The notes under the pieces: generated by a model
The model's input: the letters and a program-made list of their open reading frames with translations, nothing else
Database searches by the model: none
What the model was told of the DNA's origin: nothing
Origin: Vagococcus fluvialis
GTDB taxonomy: Bacteria; Bacillota; Bacilli; Lactobacillales; Vagococcaceae
NCBI RefSeq assembly: GCF_003337315.1
Contig: NZ_QPJV01000001.1
Location: 124,001 to 188,000 of the forward strand
DNA: 64,000 nt
Direction: 5' to 3'
In this document: positions 57,249 to 64,000 of the stretch, piece by piece
How positions within the stretch are numbered: the stretch's first letter is position 1
Layout of the letters: every line of letters starts with the position of its first letter
Translations under genes and position numbers: made by a program

Positions 57249-57886
57249 CGTATTTGTTTAAGTGCTTCTCTTTCGGCTAATGCGCTCAAATTATGCTCAA
57301 TCACAAATGATTTAACCCACTTTGGATTAACTTTACTATATTGTCTTAAGGACCAACCGATAGCTTTTTGAATAAAAAATTCATCTGTCTCTAAATCAAA
57401 AAGAATTTCTTTTGTTAACATCGTTTTATCTGTTTTTTCTTTTTCTGTTAATTGTAAAATAATTGAAATTCGTCTCATCCAAAAATTAGAATGCTTGAAA
57501 AATAACTCAAAGACTTTCTCTTTCTCATCAGGGTGTTTTTTGATGTAATCACCAAACACCTTACGCCAAGCATCTACTGAATCCCACCAAGCTTTTTCTT
57601 CAATTAATGGTAAATACGCAATTAGTTCGTCATAATTCATTTTCGAAGCATTAACTTGGCAAATATCAATTGCGATATATTGATATTCTCGTTCCGTTTT
57701 TGAGTATAAATCCTTAACTAAAATAAAGCGTTCCTTACTTGTCATATAACGACTTTGTTTAATCAAATCTTTACTTTGTTCTTTTCTAGACGGAGATTTC
57801 ACACCTAAAAAAATAAAGTTGTTTTTCATATAATTTTCCATAGGTATTTTATTATCCGGTTCAGGAATTAATTGAAATGGTTTCAT
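57227..57886 (-). CDS. DNA alkylation repair protein, AlkD-like
   Basis: 219 residues, an all-helical HEAT-like repeat protein. Trp101 and Asp105 in KAWWDSVDAW reproduce the W-xxx-D spacing of the AlkD catalytic pair, and FWMRRISI gives the conserved arginine (138 or 139). AlkD glycosylases remove positively charged alkylated bases such as 3-methyladenine or 7-methylguanine without base flipping. It starts ten bases after the kinase gene, so it may be co-transcribed with the two-component system. No functional link to that system is known. Confidence 0.88.
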   Translation of the reverse strand: MKPFQLIPEPDNKIPMENYMKNNFIFLGVKSPSRKEQSKDLIKQSRYMTSKERFILVKDLYSKTEREYQYIAIDICQVNASKMNYDELIAYLPLIEEKAWWDSVDAWRKVFGDYIKKHPDEKEKVFELFFKHSNFWMRRISIILQLTEKEKTDKTMLTKEILFDLETDEFFIQKAIGWSLRQYSKVNPKWVKSFVIEHNLSALAEREALKQIRKGEVVI

Positions 57887-57895
57887 TTTTTCTCC

Positions 57896-58888
57896 TTACT
57901 TGTCAAAACTAATTTTGACAACTGTACCCTCTCCAACAACTGAGGTAATTGTAATATCATGATCTAATTTATCTAAAGCTTTTTTGACTAGATACAGTCC
58001 CATCCCTGTCGCTTCTCTCGATTTTCTTCCTCTTTTACCTGTGAAGAAAGGCTGAAATATTTTTGGTAAATCCTCTTGAGTAATCCCCATACCAAAATCA
58101 GTAACCGTCAGACTAATCACATCTCTAGTTTCTTCAACTTCAATAAACAATCTAGTTTCTTCTAACTCAGTATATTTAACACTATTTAATAAGATTTGAG
58201 TTAAACAAAAACTAAGCCACTTTTCATCTGATTCAATTTTTAAGTCTTCATTAATCGTAATTTTAGGGTAAATTTGATGTCTGATGAGATTTCTTTTTTG
58301 CTCATTAATAACTTTAGTCACTACTTTTTTTAAATCCACTTGATTAATAACAAAATCTTGATTAAAGGACTCTAGACGAGCCATATTAAGAGCTAGGTCT
58401 AATCCCTCCTTTAAGCGATCAGTCTCCTCAAGAACGCTATTTTTTTCAAGATGATTGCCTTCTGCCATTAACTCTAATACGGCAATTGGCGTTTTCATCT
58501 GATGAACCCACTGATACATAAAAGTTTGATGATCTGCTAAGGAATCTTTATGAGTTGATATTTCCTCATGATAATTTGTATATTGCTGATTCATTTGCTT
58601 AAAAACTTGTTTAGAAAGGCGGCTTTCATCTTCTTGGATTACTTCAAAAGGAACTTTTTTCCTTTCATTTTGTAAAACTTGGTACAAACTTCTTTGTCTA
58701 TAAAAAGTAACTAATAGAAAAACAATGCTTATGATGATATTAAGAACGACTGCATAGACAAGCAACCAGCTATTTCTATATCCATCTAACCAAATGATGC
58801 CAAGGATAAACAAAGTACTAACAAAAAAACTAATTAAGTATATCCGTTGATTTTTAATGAAAAAAAGAAGGCTTTTTGTATATCTCAT
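57896..58888 (-). CDS. BceS-type intramembrane-sensing histidine kinase
   Basis: 330 residues. Two membrane helices (about 15-34 and 41-62) are separated by only about six residues, so there is no extracellular sensor domain. Phosphoacceptor His129 lies in QWVHQMKTPIAVLEL, then the N box (LTQILLNSVKYTE), G1 (DFGMGI) and G2 (ATGMGLYL). This is the BceS layout, in which the kinase is told of antibiotic by a BceAB-type transporter. The transporter is not adjacent; one lies at 17.9-20.8 kb. It overlaps the response regulator gene by four bases. Confidence 0.9.
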   Translation of the reverse strand: MRYTKSLLFFIKNQRIYLISFFVSTLFILGIIWLDGYRNSWLLVYAVVLNIIISIVFLLVTFYRQRSLYQVLQNERKKVPFEVIQEDESRLSKQVFKQMNQQYTNYHEEISTHKDSLADHQTFMYQWVHQMKTPIAVLELMAEGNHLEKNSVLEETDRLKEGLDLALNMARLESFNQDFVINQVDLKKVVTKVINEQKRNLIRHQIYPKITINEDLKIESDEKWLSFCLTQILLNSVKYTELEETRLFIEVEETRDVISLTVTDFGMGITQEDLPKIFQPFFTGKRGRKSREATGMGLYLVKKALDKLDHDITITSVVGEGTVVKISFDK

Positions 58889-59565
58889 AATAATAATCGG
58901 TACCCTCTTCCTCTGACTGTTAGAATGCTATCAGCTAATCCTAATTGTTCTAACTTACGCCTTAATCTTGTCATATTAACGGATAAGGTGTTGTCATCTA
59001 CAAAATGTTCATCATCCCAAATTTGACTTAATAAATCTTGTCTTGATACCACTTCAGGGTAAGATTCCATTAAAATTTCCAGTAGTTGACCTTCTTTTTG
59101 TGAGAGAAGTTCTTGCTTTTCTAGAACATGAACTTCTAGTCTTTCTGGATAAAAAATAAGTTGTTCTTTTTTTATTGTTCTTTCTTCTTTTAAATCAGAG
59201 TATTCGCCGTAAGATCTACGTAAATGACTTTTTATTTTAGCTAGCAAAATATCGTAGGAGAAAGGCTTTACTAAATAATCATCCCCGCCATACTCTAAAG
59301 CCATTACTTGGTCCATTTGGCTATCTCTTGCTGAAAGAAAAATAATTGGACATTTAGTTACTTTTCTTAGTTGTCTTGTCCAGTAAAAACCATCATAAAT
59401 CGGCAAATTAATATCCATTAAAACTAGATGCGGTTCTACTTCTTTAAATGTATCAACTATAGAATCAAAATTAGTTATAGCAAAAACTACAAACCCATAT
59501 TTTTCTAAATGTATTTTAGTTAGTTCTCGTAATTTTGTATCGTCTTCAATTAATAAAATTTTCAT
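58885..59565 (-). CDS. BceR-type response regulator (OmpR family)
   Basis: 226 residues. Receiver domain with phosphoacceptor Asp51 (LVLMDINLP), Thr/Ser and Lys in FLSARDSQMDQVMALEYGGDDYLVKPF (about 79-105, cited by position), and a C-terminal winged helix (DNTLSVNMTRLRRKL, RGRGYRL). DGFYWTRQLR and SARDSQMDQVMAL are typical of BceR relatives. The start at 59565 has TAGGAGATC upstream; the extension to 59604 is non-coding. It should bind TNACA-N4-TGTAA sites, one of which lies before the bceA-type gene at 20.9 kb. Confidence 0.92.
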   Translation of the reverse strand: MKILLIEDDTKLRELTKIHLEKYGFVVFAITNFDSIVDTFKEVEPHLVLMDINLPIYDGFYWTRQLRKVTKCPIIFLSARDSQMDQVMALEYGGDDYLVKPFSYDILLAKIKSHLRRSYGEYSDLKEERTIKKEQLIFYPERLEVHVLEKQELLSQKEGQLLEILMESYPEVVSRQDLLSQIWDDEHFVDDNTLSVNMTRLRRKLEQLGLADSILTVRGRGYRLLL

Positions 59566-59619
59566 TATTGATCTCCTAAGTAACTTCTTTCTTTTAGTAT
59601 ACATTATTTAATAATAAGC

Positions 59620-59664
59620 AAAAAGCACCAAAATATTTTCAATCAGAAAATATTTTGGTACCTC
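59620..59664 (-). terminator. Terminator of the asparagine-to-pyruvate operon
   Basis: Minus-strand GGTACCAAAATATTTTC / GAAAATATTTTGGTGC arms with a short loop and a TTTTTG tail, after fumC. Confidence 0.87.
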
Positions 59665-59676
59665 ATTAATTATTTA

Positions 59677-61032
59677 TTAAATCATCGTTTCTGGTCTAAC
59701 CCAGTTGTTAAATTCTTCTTTAGTGGCAAATTCTAGTTTTAAAACGGCTTCTTCTAACGAAAGATTCTCTTGATGAGCTAACTTAGCTACAATCGCACAT
59801 TTTTCGTATCCGATATAAGGACTCAAGGCTGTTACCAGCATTAACGAACGCTCAACTCCTAATGTCATAGCTTCAACATTAGCTTTTACCCCCACTAAAC
59901 AATTTACTCTAAATGAAGTCATTGCATCTAATATTAGATTAACACTTTCTAAGAAGTTAAAAATAATAACTGGCTTATAGACATTTAGTTCGAAGTTACC
60001 TTGGCTACTAGCAAACTGAATAGTTGTATCATTCCCTAACACATGACAAACGGCCATTGTTAAAGCCTCTGCTTGTGTCGGATTAACTTTTCCAGGCATA
60101 ATTGAACTACCTGGTTCGTTTTCTGGAATTGTAATTTCACCAAGTCCAGCTCTTGGACCACTGGCTAACCAGCGAATATCATTAGCTATTTTCATTAAAT
60201 CACTGGCTAATGCACGAATAGCACCGTGAGCAAATGAAATACCAGAGTAACTTGTTAAGCCGTAAAATTTATTAGCTTCTGTTTCAAATGGTAAGTTAGT
60301 ATTTTTGGCAATTTCTGCTGCCATTTGAATATCAAAACCAGCTGGTGCATTAAGTCCAGTTCCAACTGCTGTCCCACCAATTGTTAGATGATTAAGCGGT
60401 TCACTACTTGCTTCAATAAATTCTTTAGCTTTCATAATCATCGTTTTCCAACCACTAATTTCTTGACCAAATGTTAAAGGTGTCGCATCTTGCAAGTGAG
60501 TACGACCAATTTTAATAATATCTTTATTAGCTTCCTCTAATGAAGAAAGTAGCGTAATCCAATTATCCAGCTCAGCTTTTAAAGGTTGTAAGCTTTGTAG
60601 CGCAGCAATATGCATCGCTGTTGGGAAAGTATCATTAGAACTTTGAGACATATTAACATCATCGTTTGGATGAATCAAGGTTCCTTTTTCTTCACACAAA
60701 TGAGCAATTACTTCATTTGTATTCATATTACTTTGAGTACCACTTCCTGTTTGAAAAACTTTTAAAGGAAACTCATCATCCCATTTCCCAGCTAAAATAT
60801 CATCACAAACAGAAACAATAACTTCTGATTTTTCTTTTGATAATTTATCAAAGTTATAATTCACAATTGCAGCTGCTCGTTTAATTTCAACTAAACCATA
60901 AACGACTTCAAGAGGCATACGGTGGTTACCAATTTTAAAATTTTGGCGGCTTCTTTCTGTTTGAGCGCCCCATTTATGTTCAAGAGGGACTTTTACTTCT
61001 CCAATTGAATCTTTTTCAATTCGATAACTCAA
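59677..61032 (-). CDS. fumC: Class II fumarate hydratase
   Basis: 451 residues. It converts fumarate to L-malate. [21 protein letters not shown] and the signature [15 protein letters not shown] identify fumarase rather than aspartase; the position after VN is Met here, where Lys or Arg is usual. The start is a TTG at 61032, one base after the malic enzyme stop, with AAAGGAGG eight bases upstream; the longer frame from 61086 overlaps malic enzyme by 53 bases and has no ribosome site. Fourth gene of the ansA-aspA-malic enzyme-fumC set. Confidence 0.93.
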   Translation of the reverse strand: MSYRIEKDSIGEVKVPLEHKWGAQTERSRQNFKIGNHRMPLEVVYGLVEIKRAAAIVNYNFDKLSKEKSEVIVSVCDDILAGKWDDEFPLKVFQTGSGTQSNMNTNEVIAHLCEEKGTLIHPNDDVNMSQSSNDTFPTAMHIAALQSLQPLKAELDNWITLLSSLEEANKDIIKIGRTHLQDATPLTFGQEISGWKTMIMKAKEFIEASSEPLNHLTIGGTAVGTGLNAPAGFDIQMAAEIAKNTNLPFETEANKFYGLTSYSGISFAHGAIRALASDLMKIANDIRWLASGPRAGLGEITIPENEPGSSIMPGKVNPTQAEALTMAVCHVLGNDTTIQFASSQGNFELNVYKPVIIFNFLESVNLILDAMTSFRVNCLVGVKANVEAMTLGVERSLMLVTALSPYIGYEKCAIVAKLAHQENLSLEEAVLKLEFATKEEFNNWVRPETMI

Positions 61033-61033
61033 T

Positions 61034-62215
61034 CTATAAACCTCCTTTTGAAACACCTGAATTAATAGCGGCTTTAGCCACAGCATCAGCCACAGCTTGA
61101 GCTACTCTCTTATCAAATGGGTTTGGAATCACATATTCAGTTGTTAACTCCTCTTCTGTAATTAAATCAGCAATTGCAAGGGCTGCTGCTTTTTTCATTT
61201 CTTCATTGATTTGATTAGCGCGAACACTTAACGCTCCCTTAAAAATACCTGGGAATGCTAAGACATTATTAATTTGATTTGGAAAATCTGATCGACCTGT
61301 TCCCATAATTTTTACACCTGATTCGATTGCCTCATCGTACATAATCTCAGGAACAGGGTTAGCCATAGCAAATACAATTGGATTTTCGCCCATTGTTTTA
61401 ACCATTTCTTTTTTTAAAGCTCCCGCAACAGATACGCCGATAAAACAATCCGCGCCTTTAATCGCTTCAGCTAAATCCCCTTTAATATGTCTTGGGTTAG
61501 TTGTGTTAGCTAAATCCATTTTATGCAAATCAATTAATCCTTCACGCTCTGGGTAAAGTGCGCCTTCACGGTCACACGCAATAATATCTTTAACACCAAA
61601 TTCTTGGAGTAATTTAATAATGGCAGTTCCTGCAGCACCTGGTCCATTTAACACTACTTTTAAATCAGCAAACTCTTTGTTAACAAGTTTTAAACTATTA
61701 ATAATACCTGAAACAGTTACAATAGCAGTCCCATGTTGATCATCGTGAAAAACGGGAATTTCAAGTCTTTCTTTTAACTTTTCTTCCACTTCAAAACAAC
61801 GAGGTGCTGAAATATCTTCTAAGTTTATACCACCAAAGCTATATTCTAATGAAGCAATGATCTCAACCATTTTTTCTGGATCGGTTTCTTTAATCACTAA
61901 TGGGAAAGAATCAATATCTGCAAATTCTTTAAATAAAATTGATTTTCCTTCCATAACTGGCATGGAAGCTATTGGACCAATATCACCTAAACCTAGTACA
62001 GCTGTGCCATCAGAAATGACAGCTACCATATTTCCCCTAGATGTATATTTGTAACTATCTTCTGGATTTTCTGCAATTTTTTTACATGGTTCAGCTACTC
62101 CTGGTGTATAAGCTAAAGCTAGTTCTTCATTATTAGTTACCTTCATTTTACTTCTGATTTCTAATTTTCCACGATTTTTTTCGTGAGCCTCTAATGCTTG
62201 TTGTTTTACGTCCAA
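61034..62215 (-). CDS. NAD(P)-dependent malic enzyme (short form)
   Basis: 393 residues, the short bacterial malic enzyme (MaeE/YtsJ-like). It decarboxylates malate to pyruvate with reduction of NAD(P). [11 protein letters not shown] (about 33-43), [15 protein letters not shown] (about 68-82), the acidic metal site HDDQHGTA and the dinucleotide site [11 protein letters not shown] are intact. The start is TTG at 62215 with GGGAGAG upstream. Sitting between aspartase and fumarase, it completes the route from aspartate to pyruvate. Cofactor choice cannot be decided here. Confidence 0.93.
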   Translation of the reverse strand: MDVKQQALEAHEKNRGKLEIRSKMKVTNNEELALAYTPGVAEPCKKIAENPEDSYKYTSRGNMVAVISDGTAVLGLGDIGPIASMPVMEGKSILFKEFADIDSFPLVIKETDPEKMVEIIASLEYSFGGINLEDISAPRCFEVEEKLKERLEIPVFHDDQHGTAIVTVSGIINSLKLVNKEFADLKVVLNGPGAAGTAIIKLLQEFGVKDIIACDREGALYPEREGLIDLHKMDLANTTNPRHIKGDLAEAIKGADCFIGVSVAGALKKEMVKTMGENPIVFAMANPVPEIMYDEAIESGVKIMGTGRSDFPNQINNVLAFPGIFKGALSVRANQINEEMKKAAALAIADLITEEELTTEYVIPNPFDKRVAQAVADAVAKAAINSGVSKGGL

Positions 62216-62239
62216 ATGTCAACTCTCCCAATTTTTTCT

Positions 62240-63601
62240 CTATTTAACTGTTACTACATTTTTTCCATCAATGGAAATTCCTTGTTCCTCAGCAATTTCT
62301 CTAATTGTTTGGCCTGTAGCTAAACTTTCTTTAGCAATTTCAGCAGCTTTTGTATATCCAATTATTTCAGATAAAACAGTTGCTAAGTAAGTACTACGTT
62401 CAAGGTTGTCGTAACATCTTTCTTCGTTCGCTTCAATACCAGTTACACAGTGATCGATAAATGTACCGATTCCATTTGTTAATACTTGAAATGACTCCAA
62501 TAGTTTATGAAAAACAACTGGTTCAAAAGCATTTAACTCTAATTGCCCAGCTTCAGCAGCTGATCCAATAATTGTATTATTTCCCATAACAACAAAAGCA
62601 CATTGTGTTAAGACTTCAGGAATAACTGGGTTAATTTTCCCAGGCATAATAGACGATCCGTTTTGTCTTGCCGGAATCATAATTTCACCTAAACCAGAAT
62701 TTGGTCCAGATGAAAGTAAACGAATATCATTAGCAATTTTTGATAAGCTAATAGCAATAACTTTTAGTGTATCTGATAAGGCGACGTATTGCTCAATATT
62801 TTGAGTTCCATCAACTAAATCATCTGCAATCTCTAATTCTTCATCGGTGATAGTATTTAGATAAGGTAAAACTGTCTCTGATAAATCTTTATGAGCAGTA
62901 ATACCTGTTCCAATTGCCGTTCCACCTAAATTTATATCTAATAACTCTTGTCTTACATGAGACAAGCGTTTCATATTTCGTTTAGTTACTGAATAATAAG
63001 CATGAAATTCTTGACCTAAAGTCATTGGCACAGCATCACTTAGTTGTGTTCTACCAAGTTTTTGAATATCTTTAAATTCAATTGATTTTAACTCAAATAC
63101 TTCTGCTAATCTTTCTAACTCTTCCATTAATAATGGAATCTTTTTAAGTAAAGTTAATTTACCTGCTGTTGGATACACATCATTTGTTGATTGACCTTTA
63201 TTCACATCATCATTTGGATGTACAATAGAAAAATCACCTTTGACACCTTCTAAAAGTTCGATTGCTCTATTTGTAATAACTTCATTAACGTTCATATTAC
63301 TACTTGTTCCTGCTCCACCTTGAATCGGATCAACAATAAATTGATCATGAAGCTTACCGTTAATTATTTCATCACTGGCTTTAATAATCGCATTAGCCTT
63401 TTCATCAGATAATAATTCTAATTCTTGGTTTGCTAAGGCCATTGATTTTTTTACTTGAGCTAAACTAATAATAAAGTCTTTGTCTAAAGTTTGATTAGTA
63501 ATTGGAAAATTGATTTTTGCGCGTAGAGAATGGACCCCGTAATAACTATCCGCTGGTATTTCAAGTTCTCCTACACTGTCTTTTTCTATACGATACATCA
63601 T
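62240..63601 (-). CDS. aspA: Aspartate ammonia-lyase
   Basis: 453 residues. It deaminates L-aspartate to fumarate and ammonia. RIEKDSVGELEIPADSYYGVHS, HPNDDVNKGQSTNDVYPT and [15 protein letters not shown] match aspartase; the KGQSTND and VIPE variants separate it from the fumarase at 59677. ATG-ATG lies at the start, with AAAGGGG upstream. It lies 23 bases after the asparaginase gene and 24 bases before malic enzyme. Confidence 0.94.
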   Translation of the reverse strand: MMYRIEKDSVGELEIPADSYYGVHSLRAKINFPITNQTLDKDFIISLAQVKKSMALANQELELLSDEKANAIIKASDEIINGKLHDQFIVDPIQGGAGTSSNMNVNEVITNRAIELLEGVKGDFSIVHPNDDVNKGQSTNDVYPTAGKLTLLKKIPLLMEELERLAEVFELKSIEFKDIQKLGRTQLSDAVPMTLGQEFHAYYSVTKRNMKRLSHVRQELLDINLGGTAIGTGITAHKDLSETVLPYLNTITDEELEIADDLVDGTQNIEQYVALSDTLKVIAISLSKIANDIRLLSSGPNSGLGEIMIPARQNGSSIMPGKINPVIPEVLTQCAFVVMGNNTIIGSAAEAGQLELNAFEPVVFHKLLESFQVLTNGIGTFIDHCVTGIEANEERCYDNLERSTYLATVLSEIIGYTKAAEIAKESLATGQTIREIAEEQGISIDGKNVVTVK

Positions 63602-63624
63602 GTGAATTATCCCCTTTATTTATC

Positions 63625-64000
63625 TTATTCTGTCATAAACTGACGTAATTCATGATGTGATAAACGTGCATTGATTCCAACGAGCATGCGCAATCTCGCT
63701 TTTGGTCCTGTCAGACCTTTCACAAACATAACTCCCATTTTTCTAAGTGGAATTCCACCACCTTCATAATCATAAATATCTTCTGCAATTCCATTTGAAC
63801 AGCGTGATACTAATGAAACTGGAATTCCTGAGTCAATTAATTCTTTTAAACTTGTAATGACTTGTGGTGGCAGATTTCCTGCTCCTAATGCCTCAATCAC
63901 AACACCATCTACTCGAGATTCTTTTAACACATCAAACAACATTGCATCCATACCAGCATAAGCTTTTAATAAAATAACTTTACCATCTACTGATTCAATA
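63625..64000 (-). CDS. L-asparaginase, C-terminal part (cut by the window edge)
   Basis: The frame is open to the window end, giving about 124 residues of the C-terminal domain. AYAGMDAMLFDVL followed by DGVVIEALGAGNLPP is the conserved hinge region of type I/II asparaginases. It hydrolyses L-asparagine to aspartate and ammonia. The missing N-terminus should contain the TGGT nucleophile motif and would tell a cytoplasmic from a secreted form. First visible gene of the aspartate catabolic operon. Confidence 0.9.
   Translation of the reverse strand, partial: IESVDGKVILLKAYAGMDAMLFDVLKESRVDGVVIEALGAGNLPPQVITSLKELIDSGIPVSLVSRCSNGIAEDIYDYEGGGIPLRKMGVMFVKGLTGPKARLRMLVGINARLSHHELRQFMTE

Noticed and set aside
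61033-61086. Longer fumarase start overlapping malic enzyme by 53 bases
   Set aside because: The TTG at 61032 follows AAAGGAGG at correct spacing and gives the expected N-terminus.

Overview
The window is AT-rich chromosomal DNA from a low-GC Gram-positive bacterium of the order Lactobacillales. The gene set and order (dnaE-pfkA-pyk; aroE-aroF-aroB-aroC-tyrA-aroA-aroK-pheA followed by an LCP gene) and a tmRNA tag ending AKNENNTFALAA fit Enterococcaceae. My best guess is Vagococcus or a close relative; this is inferred from gene content, not from a search. I see no rRNA or tRNA genes, insertion sequences, prophage or CRISPR array. Most genes lie on the minus strand.

Layout. 1-3.4 kb: a possible gene start running off the left edge, cvfB, azlCD and an MFS efflux pump. 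3.5-9.8 kb: pyk, pfkA and dnaE. 9.9-15.8 kb: a small membrane protein, a second MFS pump, a purine permease and a YtrA-type GntR/ABC operon. 16-17.9 kb: a GNAT gene, an orphan 125-residue protein, an undescribed 31-codon ORF inside a structured transcript, and tmRNA. 17.9-24.8 kb: a BceAB-type ABC transporter with a BceR-type operator, alaS under a T-box, and a membrane-anchored alpha/beta hydrolase whose nucleophile serine is Ile. 24.9-32.1 kb: GNAT, NAD(P)-binding protein plus Rrf2 regulator, CshB-like helicase, AEC carrier, alr, DegV and LCP proteins. 32.2-40.6 kb: the aromatic amino acid operon behind a long attenuator leader. 40.6-46.9 kb: a phosphodiesterase, a phosphatase, a LysR regulator, pcp with DUF969/DUF979 membrane proteins, and an MscS channel. 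46.9-51.2 kb: glycine cleavage operon gcvT-H-PA-PB. 51.4-56.7 kb: a third MFS pump behind its own promoter and hairpins, an OppA lipoprotein and a C26 amidotransferase behind a Cys-rich small ORF, and rlmN. 56.8-59.6 kb: GNAT, AlkD and a BceRS two-component system. 59.7-64 kb: fumarase, malic enzyme, aspartase and the 3' part of an asparaginase.

The most interesting signals are regulatory. (1) The shikimate/Phe/Tyr operon starts from a consensus promoter with a 24-codon leader peptide whose C-terminal half contains FYFSYY, followed by two tandem intrinsic terminators and alternative pairings. This looks like ribosome-mediated attenuation by Phe/Tyr, possibly with a second small ORF inside the first terminator. 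(2) A 33-codon ORF ending CEGYQCCCR, with its own promoter and ribosome site, precedes a gamma-glutamyl-hydrolase-like gene and a peptide-binding lipoprotein. This suggests a cysteine-sensing leader for gamma-glutamyl peptide (for example glutathione) scavenging. (3) A promoter-driven 31-codon ORF cassette at 17.1-17.4 kb has no adjacent target gene. (4) The BceAB operon carries a TNACA-N4-TGTAA operator, while the only BceRS pair in the window lies 38 kb away. At the right end the four enzymes form a complete route from asparagine to pyruvate: Asn, Asp, fumarate, malate, pyruvate.
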